Source of the DNA: Eonycteris spelaea
Lineage: Eukaryota; Chordata; Mammalia; Chiroptera; Pteropodidae
Assembly (NCBI GenBank): GCA_003508835.1
Contig: PUFA01000007.1
Coordinates: forward strand, 13,539,001 to 13,603,000
Reading direction: 5' to 3'
DNA length: 64,000 bases
The notes beneath the pieces were generated by a model that made no database searches, was not told the DNA's origin, and was given only the letters and a program-made list of their open reading frames with translations. A program made the position numbers and the translations under genes. This document shows positions 56,950-64,000 of the stretch, one piece after another (the stretch's first letter is position 1; each line of letters opens with the position of its first letter).

Positions 56950-57695
56950 TTCTTAAGAGGAGATCCTCTAATTTGAGAGAAAAATCAGATATTACTTGCT
57001 TCCTAAGCTCCAAATGTGAAAATAGGATAAACTTAAGAGGTTCTGTCTATGTTTTATGACTAAGTTTTTACAAACTCTTTCAAGGTTTGAAACAAGGTCA
57101 TGAACTTGGCAGAAAAGGGTGAGAATTTCCCTAGGTTTATTTGTTGGAGTGACGGAATTCAGGCTCCTCGAATGACATATCCACGGTCTTTCTCTCATCA
57201 GCGTGATGTCAACAACATGTCAGTTCTGTCATCAGGACTCATGAGTGACAGCTCAGACATCAGGTGTCTTGCTAACGAAGTCGTAATTTCCCCTTAATTT
57301 TCCAACAGTTTTACTCCTTGTTGTTATTACTGCTCTTTTATCATGGCTAATGAGTCTGAAGTGGCTTCAGGCAGCCAAGCTCAATTCCTGAGTCAATCTG
57401 GGGCTTTCAGCAGAAGCCCGACTGAAGTTCTGATGGATGGGTTCGAGTGGCCGTGAACGAGTGCTTCTGGAACATCCGCACTGTTGTATGCTAAAGGGAA
57501 TTTTCATATTAGAGCACAAGGATAATTAGAATGCCTCCTATTCACATTTAGGAATAAAACTGTGGGATCTATACTTCGATAAGAGTATATGATCCTAAGA
57601 GACAGCCTCTTCCTCTCTAGAAATACAAAGATCCATTTTCAAAGCTACAAAGAATTACATTGCACTTCCCCCACCAGTATATTTATTATAATACA
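56950..57695. other. Unassigned sequence; possible conserved element at 57290-57500
   Basis: No repeat or gene. The part 57290-57500 looks like ordinary single-copy non-coding DNA and could be conserved; unproven. Confidence 0.3.
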
Positions 57696-57699
57696 TTCA

Positions 57700-57880
57700 T
57701 CCTCTGTGTCTTTAGGTAAGTTGTTTAACCTCTTGTGCCTCGTCATCTGTAAAATGGAAATAATATTAGCTCCAATATTTGAGGTTATTGCAAAGACTAA
57801 ATGAGATAACTCACATCAACCCCAGCTCAATTCATAGCACATCAGGAATGCTCAATAAATAGAAACTGTCTTCACTGTCA
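57700..57880 (+). repeat. MIR SINE
   Basis: Contains 'gtaagttgtttaacctcttg', 'tcatctgtaaaatggaaata', 'caaagactaaatgagataac' and 'aggaatgctcaataaataga'. Confidence 0.9.
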
Positions 57881-57884
57881 TCGT

Positions 57885-58710
57885 TTTGGTTGTTGTTTTA
57901 TAATTATACAGTTTGTGAGATTCCGAATGGTGGCTGTTGATCTTTCCTTAGCTGGAGCACCTTGGTCTTTTTTGGGAAGAAACTTGAATCTCAAAATGGT
58001 CCGATCGATTGTCCCAGTCCATCCCAACCCCTCCCTGGCTCCAATCCCCACCTCTTACCTCCCTCCACCCTTCCCGCATTCCTGCGCAGTTGATCTTATT
58101 TATTTTTCAGTCAACTGAGGGTGTTGTTAAACCTTTTATTTTTCTGGCTGCCCGCTTTGATTCCGAGGCACTCCACTCCCTGCCCTACTCATGACAAGAA
58201 TGCTGGGCAATGCTCAGCCAGACGTATCCCTCCCCTGTCGGAACACCCTGTTCTTCGTGCTCCTTGAGAAGCAGTATTTCAGAGGTCTTTCCCCTCTGAC
58301 CTGACTCCCCCATGAAGCCGGTGGTCTGGTGGTAATGCAGGCCCAATGGCCGAGAGAAAGCCAGGGGAAGATGATAGGTAATCTAGGGGAACGTCGTGCA
58401 TTGCCCATAGCCTGTGCTTTCTTCTCAAAGCTTAGAAAGAGATATTAAGAGGCTTCTGTCTCTGTGTGTTGAAGGCTGGGTGATGATGCCATTGCTTAAT
58501 TAGTGTTGTCATGATCTGCATTTGAGTGATTTGTTTAGTTCTTTGTGGCCCTTTTCGGCTTGAGCTCATCATGTGATATTGACAGCGATGAGAAATGAGT
58601 GTGCAGTGATGCTTGAATGAATCCAGAAATCACACCCTGACTATCTCAGGTCCTTTCCACCCAGGACCTGGGATGTCAAGTCACTTGGCAAGACATGGGT
58701 GACTCTACAC
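57885..58710. other. Unassigned sequence; AT-balanced segment at 58440-58620
   Basis: No repeat or exon. 58490-58600 has homeodomain-like (cttaattagt) and other AT-rich sites in a repeat-free context. Confidence 0.3.
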
Positions 58711-58714
58711 AGCT

Positions 58715-58870
58715 CACCTTTGAGGCAGGTACAGGAGCCTCATTTCCTCAATGGGAAAGCCATGGTCTAGCACTGGGGTTTTCAAATTAAGCCACTTGCC
58801 CAGGGATGGACATAGAAGGTGTGTGGGCAAGACCAGACTGAGATTCAGGCACTCGGAGTCTCTGCTTTCG
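58715..58870 (-). repeat. MIR SINE, antisense
   Basis: Contains 'gaggcaggtacaggagcctc', 'aagccacttgcccagggatg' and 'ctgagattcaggcactcgga'. Confidence 0.7.
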
Positions 58871-59203
58871 CAGGTAACTCATAGACCACGCCTACTTCCT
58901 GAACCATTTTGACTTTCAGAAGTCAATGATTTGGAAGAGTGTGGTTTGGGTTTTGATCCCATGCTGGCAGCCCTCTTCTCTGCCCTAGTTAATCTGATTC
59001 ATGATCGTAACCTGGGCCGGCTGGAGGTTGGCCATGTCATTTTGCAGATCTTGGACACCCCTCAGTGCCCTCACAGAGCCAGCCGATGGAAAAGTACAGT
59101 GTCTTCTGGATTCTTGGCTTTGCCAGCTCTGGCTGGTCTACTTGATACCTCCTTTACTTCTGAGGGAGTGGGAGGGGAGCATCCAAACTGAAAATGCAGG
59201 GTT

Positions 59204-59256
59204 CGTGTGTGCGTCTGTATGCGTGTGTGCATGTGGTGTGTGTGTGCATGTGCGTG

Positions 59257-59288
<32 letters not shown>
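59204..59288 (+). repeat. (GT)n microsatellite, interrupted
   Basis: About 85 bp of GT with GC, CAT and TGGTG interruptions and a clean 3' run of about twelve GT units. Followed by a T-run. Confidence 0.97.
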
Positions 59289-59539
59289 AATTTTTTTTTT
59301 TTAATAGGAAAAACAAATTGGCATGAATGCTTAGTCAAACCAGCTCAGGCTGTTTGGGCAGATGCCTTTCTTTGCTTTTTTCTGTTTATTTTCCAACAAA
59401 TCAATGCTTAACTGGTTGTTATTGGAGCAGAGCAACAGGTGCAAAAAAATAACTCTGCTGCCAACTCAAATGAAAAGGAAGAGCTTATACCCTCTGGGAG
59501 GTATTTGGAAGATAACAGAAGCCCCTGCCAGCAACTGAA

Positions 59540-59610
59540 TTAACAGCTCTGTTTACGGTGGGTTTATGTTAACAGCCTGCTCCTAACACTCCTACACATA
59601 AACACACCAT
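59540..59610. promoter_or_regulatory. Candidate cluster of forkhead / HNF1-type sites
   Basis: TGTTTAC at 59550-59556, GTTAAC within ttatgttaaca (59564-59573) and ATAAACA at 59598-59604, in repeat-free sequence that continues to about 59760. Motif observation only. Confidence 0.3.
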
Positions 59611-59974
59611 TGTCTGGGGAGAGACATTCAGCCACCCAAACAACCAATGGCTTTATTCTGCCTTGAGTGGAGATTGGTTTTGGCTGAGGCTGCTTTGCGA
59701 AACTCAGGGGCATTATTACCCTGTCTGCCAACTTGATGTCTTAGTAAGGGTTTCCTGTGAAAGCAAGGACACGGGGTTGCCAGAGAGAAGAGGGTTGGTC
59801 CTGCTTTGAAACGTAAAGTTCTTTTCAAGGTTGGTCATTTCCAGAGGCCAGAGCAGGTTGCCTCTTTCTCTGCTCTGGCTCCACTCCATCCCCAACAGGA
59901 GGTGGAGAATGAGCTCAGACGAAGTGGCATCCTGGCTGAATATCAGGGCAGGGCTGGGCAGCTGTCTGTGTTTT

Positions 59975-60050
59975 GTTCCCTATGTGTCTCCAGCACCTAG
60001 CGCTGTGCCCAGTGTCTAGTAGATATTCAATTATAGATATATTAATTGGA
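59975..60050 (+). repeat. L2 LINE 3' end fragment
   Basis: Contains 'tgtctccagcacctagcgct' followed by 'gtgcccagtgtctagtagat' and 'attcaatta'. Confidence 0.65.
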
Positions 60051-60104
60051 GGGGATGAATAAATATTTCTAGTAGCAGACAAGCATGTTTTTTTTTTTTT
60101 AGGA

Positions 60105-62365
60105 TCATTCCTCTCCACTGACAGCTCAGACACCAATTTTCTTGGGTATGAGGCCTAAAATTCCGATGGTTAAGTAATGTTTTAAGGGCTAAGGTGGAGG
60201 TGGGATCAGGTAAAGATAACTCAGCCAGTCATAAGATTCTCTTCATAGAAGTAATTGTCATAAAAATCCTTTGCAAATGTTGTGTTCCGAGGCTCGGTTG
60301 GTTCAGTCTGCAGAAACTCATACTTGTAAGTAGCTGAGCACTGTTGAATTTGCCAGTTTGGTGGTACCGGGTGTTAGGAACTGCTTTATTTCAAGTTGTC
60401 AAATAATACAGTGATAGAATCTCCACAGATGGATGGGAGTTTGAGTTCTCCAGATGAAATGTGTTGCCTCTGACTTTTCAAGGGTCTCCTGGAGATTATG
60501 GATGTTTCCTTCATGGCTACTATCTCTGGCGTTAGTTATCATTTTGTGGGAAATTGAGAGAAGGCAAGCGGGTGAGTCTATGACCTGTTCTTATCTGTGT
60601 GAATGCTTAAGGATCAGTTAAGGGAGGCTCTTAAAAATGTAGATCCTGGTTTAGTGGTGTTGGGTAGGACCCCAGGAAACTTCAAGTTTAACTCCTTCTC
60701 TAGGGATGATGATACAGGTGACTATATGCCAAACATAAATAAACGCCTGCATGGTCCGCTAAGTAAAAAACATCATAAGGTAATCCTGGATGCTCCAGCT
60801 CCCATACCTGTGCCTTTCCAAAGACCAATAATGATCTATGTTGTTATAAGAAATGAGGTCTGGCTCTTTTACTGTACTTTTTTTTTTTTTAATTTTATGA
60901 TCATTTGGTTTTAGACTAGAGAAAGGGGATTAGTGGAGAGATAGATACTTAGGTTCAATGTGGTAGAAAATTTGGTGAATTATTCACTGCATTGCCAAAA
61001 AGAGGTCCAGAGTGACCATGCTGGATGTATGGTTCCTACTTCAGCTGCTGAACAAAAGGGACAGTGGGGCCCTTCCTAGTGTCCCCTGTAAGGGAATGAG
61101 GCAACACCCAGCCCAAGAGAAAAAAAACAATACCTCCTCTTACAGGTTGTATAGCAAATGTATCTCTCTCAATCCTGACTCTACTAAAAAGTTTTGTTTT
61201 AATTTCAAACTAACCTGAGTACAAGAGAGATCCATGATGTCCATGGATCTATAGGGTCAATGAATGGTCTTTGAAGGGCGGGGACCCACAAATAAATGCA
61301 AAACCAGGCATGAATGTATATTCTGGTAGGAGAGAGGCCTAGCTTCTGTTGAAGTCTCAAAAGGCTCTGTGACCTTTTAAGATTCAAAGCTTGCCCTATT
61401 CTTCATAGTTTGTCATATCTGAATGGGATTGATAAGGGCCTCAGGGGTCAGGTAAGGTAATCTCATCTTTTAATCAACTTTGGTGCCTCTCCTGCTTCTT
61501 GTCTCAGTCTGGCACCAAGAATGATAAAGATCAGCATAATATGTATATTTCCAAATGGCTTACAGTCAGTAAAGTGTATCTATAATGGATCAACGCTTGG
61601 CCTCCTGATACTGCATCACTGCTCATGGGAACGCTTGAAAGCCCAGGAATAATACTTTAGATGTTGCCCCTGGGAGCATGAAATGTCTGCTTCAAAACAC
61701 ATTACAAGTTTATAAAATTACCCCGTGATGTAATCCCACGAGGATCAAACACATTCCCCGAGCTGATTCACATTTTGATTCATTTGAAAAACATGAATTA
61801 TTGTCCGTATTACATTCAGTTAGATTTCACATGTACATGAATTTTCTTTTCTCCTTTTTGGGAGTAGTTCTTTTGAAATGACAGTCATACTGAAACTAGA
61901 AGTCACGGAGTCATTGCAACATCCTAAAGCAAATGCTGTGAATTCACGTGCTGGTAACTTTAAGGACTGAGAATGGTCTGGATATTGCTGTCATTACAAA
62001 AGTAATTTTGCAAAATGCCTAATTGCTCCTCTGGTTTGAAAAGTAAAAATACCCACAAGCCAGCCAGTTTTGTGGCAGTTTGGGGAAGATGTGGTTGAAT
62101 GAATAAAGGAGCTGGGAAGAAGGCAGACCACGGGTTTGACTCCTAACACCCTGCGGCTAGGGACAGAGAATACAGACAGGCACAAGCCCTGCTCAAGAGC
62201 TGCTCTGTGGCCTTAATCGCTCCCACTATACCTGTACCTTCTCAGTAGGAAAGATTGCTTTTTTTGGCTTGAAGCCTAGTTCAAATAAAGCAAAAATAAC
62301 TATGGGGCAGTTTATTTCCAAAATATAGGATAAAAATAAATTTATTGACTCATAGAGGCAGTATT
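60105..62365. other. Unique sequence, no gene supported
   Basis: The plus frame at 60603-60914 (103 codons) has no splice or promoter context. Part of it (about 60640-60730) may be a very diverged MER5A. 61690-62040 is repeat-free and could be conserved. Confidence 0.35.
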
Positions 62366-62369
62366 TATA

Positions 62370-62456
62370 GTATATATGTATGTATGCATATATATGTGTA
62401 TATGCATATATGTTATATATGTGTGTGTGTGTATATATATGTATATGTATGTATAG
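62370..62456 (+). repeat. (TATG)n / (TG)n / (TA)n microsatellite
   Basis: Alternating tatg, tgtg and tata units, mostly purine-pyrimidine alternating. Confidence 0.95.
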
Positions 62457-62850
62457 ATCTATTTAATGGCAGAGAGTATCATGAATTAAACTGCCCCAGC
62501 TTTTGAATTACTAACATATTACTACCTAAGCATATTGTAGAAGTGGCCAAACGAAGGCAGCTCCTTATTCTTTCAACCTGGGAGCTCTTGGTTGGATATA
62601 CTGAGAAGAGAGATAGCTTCAGATTGCTCTGGTAAAGGCGAAAGAGGGTCGCAATCAGGGTCCCTTCGTGATTGAATGGGCCAGAGAATTTTATAGTCTC
62701 GGAGAACCGTGATAAAGTGTGAGGCTTCAGATGGCCCATGGAGAATGCTGTGACTTTGTATGGATTGGGTGGGGGTGAGGATGAGTCGAGGGCAAAATTC
62801 TTCACTGGCAAAGTACACTGTTTTTAGCAGAATGTGGCTAATTTCCCAGG
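62457..62850. other. Unassigned sequence, no gene supported
   Basis: Minus frames of 110 and 116 codons (62479-62811, 62573-62923) overlap in different phases and show no motif. Confidence 0.4.
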
Positions 62851-62854
62851 GTTT

Positions 62855-63080
62855 GCTGCTAGACAGTCTAAATTTGAATTCTCTTCTAGCTCCAATTCTT
62901 CCTAAGCTCCGTGACCTAATCACTCAGATCCTCAGATTGGCCATCTGTGAAATAACATAATGCTTTATAGAGTTATTGTTAACTTGACTGAGAGAATATA
63001 TTTTAAACTATTAGCACAGAGCTGGCACATTTCACTTGTTCAGTAAGCCCTAGCTACTATAGTAGAGTTATTATTTTTTT
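62855..63080 (+). repeat. MIR SINE, near full length
   Basis: Contains 'taaatttgaattctcttcta', 'gctccgtgacctaatcactc', 'gatcctcagattggccatct', 'agagttattgttaacttgac' and 'agcacagagctggcacattt'. Confidence 0.85.
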
Positions 63081-63084
63081 TATT

Positions 63085-63840
63085 GTTATTTTTACAGCAT
63101 TCAGTCCTAAGTTTCAGTAACCCCACTATGGAGCAAAGGACAGCTGAGCAGGTCCAAACTGGGCTGTGTTTATCTTTGCTGGGAGGCTCTCTCTGAGTAT
63201 TTAAGAGTAGAGGCCAGTTAGAAATGTTTAGCTTTGTTAAGAGTGCTGAAACCAGGCAGAGCCTCCTGGGTTCTGGGGTGCATGGCTCCAGCTCCCTGCC
63301 AGAGTCTCAGTGGTGCCTCCTTATTTGCAGTGACTGAACATTCCTTGTGCTAAGGGACACTGTTGGATAAAGAAACCTCTCTGGCAGAAGCTCCCATTTT
63401 AGACGTGATGCTCTCCTTTGCACCTGCAAACCACCCATGGTGTGTGGGAGTGCAACGCAGGGCGATACCCAGAGCCTGTGGGGTGTGCCCTCCCACTGCT
63501 CCTTGCAGCCTCGGGAACAGTGTGTCTTATGGGAAGAATGGGAGCAGGAGGGATGGCTTTCAGTCTCTCAAGCAGGGACCATGCCCACAAGGGCATAGCA
63601 TAGCTTCTATGAACAATGGCTGACAGATGCTCTTCATAGCTCAGTCTAATGGTGCATCCACACAGCAGCCTAGACTGGGGGGCGGTGAGGCAGGAAATTC
63701 AGCCCTTGGCTCAACAGTGCCAACTAGCTAGAATTGGGGAATATTATGTAGATAGAAGAAGTTAGAGGCCTTGTTTGAAATAAACTTAGACTTCAATTTC
63801 CTCTTTGGAGAGTCAATAAAAGAGGAAGAATACAATAAAT
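63085..63840. other. Unassigned sequence, no gene supported
   Basis: No named repeat or exon. Three overlapping open frames near 63363-63623 are short and lack motifs. Confidence 0.4.
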
Positions 63841-63844
63841 AACA

Positions 63845-64000
63845 AGTATTATTATTACAAAACCCAGCAAACATAAGTACTTACTAAGCGTCAAACACTT
63901 TTCTAAGCATTTTACAGCTATCTTCTAATTTTTTTTCAGGTATCCTCTCATTTTATCTTTCAACAATTCTTTTCATTTCATCTTTATTTCAGAAATGAGG
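63845..64000 (-). repeat. MIR SINE, antisense, cut by the window end
   Basis: Contains 'gtacttactaagcgtcaaac', 'acttttctaagcattttaca', 'tatcctctcattttatcttt' and the start of 'tcagaaatgagg', where the window stops. Confidence 0.8.

Noticed and set aside
59001..59411. 136-codon frame with a Cys/Val run and the matching minus-strand His/Thr frames
   Set aside because: Caused by the GT microsatellite.
60603..60914. 103-codon plus-strand open frame with a protein-like start
   Set aside because: The composition looks plausible, but there is no homology I can name, part of it may be diverged MER5A, and it ends in a T-run.
1..64000. tRNA genes, CRISPR arrays, endogenous retroviral LTRs or bacterial-type operons
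   Set aside because: I looked for these and saw none. The only RNA-gene-like sequence is the retroposed 5S copy.

Overview
The window reads as ordinary mammalian nuclear DNA from an intergenic stretch or a very large intron. I found no protein-coding gene, no recognisable exon with splice sites and homology, and no intact RNA gene. Nothing bacterial or phage-like is present (no operons, no dense ORFs, no CRISPR). The repeat content is eutherian: many old MIR, L2 and L1M pieces, MER5A-like hAT fragments, and simple repeats. There is no Alu, B1/B2 or other primate or rodent SINE. The 3'-end sequences of the youngest L1 pieces (15.8-16.2 kb and 21.1-21.2 kb) look laurasiatherian to me. Together with a retroposed 5S rRNA copy and the absence of carnivore, horse, ruminant or vesper-bat SINEs, they make a bat (perhaps a pteropodid) my best guess, but this is inference from memory of repeat families.

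Layout. 0-9 kb: MIR and L2 fragments, a large pyrimidine microsatellite inside a MIR, a locally duplicated ~90-bp block (4.9 and 5.7 kb), and an antisense L1M at 8.35-8.83 kb. 9-11.2 kb: unique sequence with unusually few stops in several frames. 11.2-16.2 kb: MIR, a long antisense L1ME, a long antisense L2, and a sense L1 3' end. 17-21.8 kb: an hAT fragment, several MIRs, a CTCF-like motif, an L1 3' end and a 5S rRNA retrocopy with target-site duplications. 22-29.9 kb: L1, L2, MIR and MER5A pieces, and two diverged copies of a ~105-bp repeat that I cannot name. 29.9-31 kb: two (CA)n tracts with a long imperfect hairpin between them. 31-41 kb: MIR, L2, MER5A and L1M, the last with a perfect 18-bp hairpin. 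41-64 kb: sparser repeats, a Z-DNA-type alternating tract, a large compound tetranucleotide repeat, an hAT-derived block, and long unique stretches, some of which look like candidate conserved non-coding elements.

No pathway or gene cooperation can be inferred. The most interesting items are the paired ~105-bp repeats (27.4 and 29.6 kb), the 5S retroposon (21.6 kb), the two hairpins (30.33 and 36.48 kb), the local duplication (4.94/5.71 kb) and the alternating CG/TG tract (45.36 kb). Repeat boundaries below were judged by eye and may be off by tens of bases. Names are family-level, from recalled consensus features rather than a database search.
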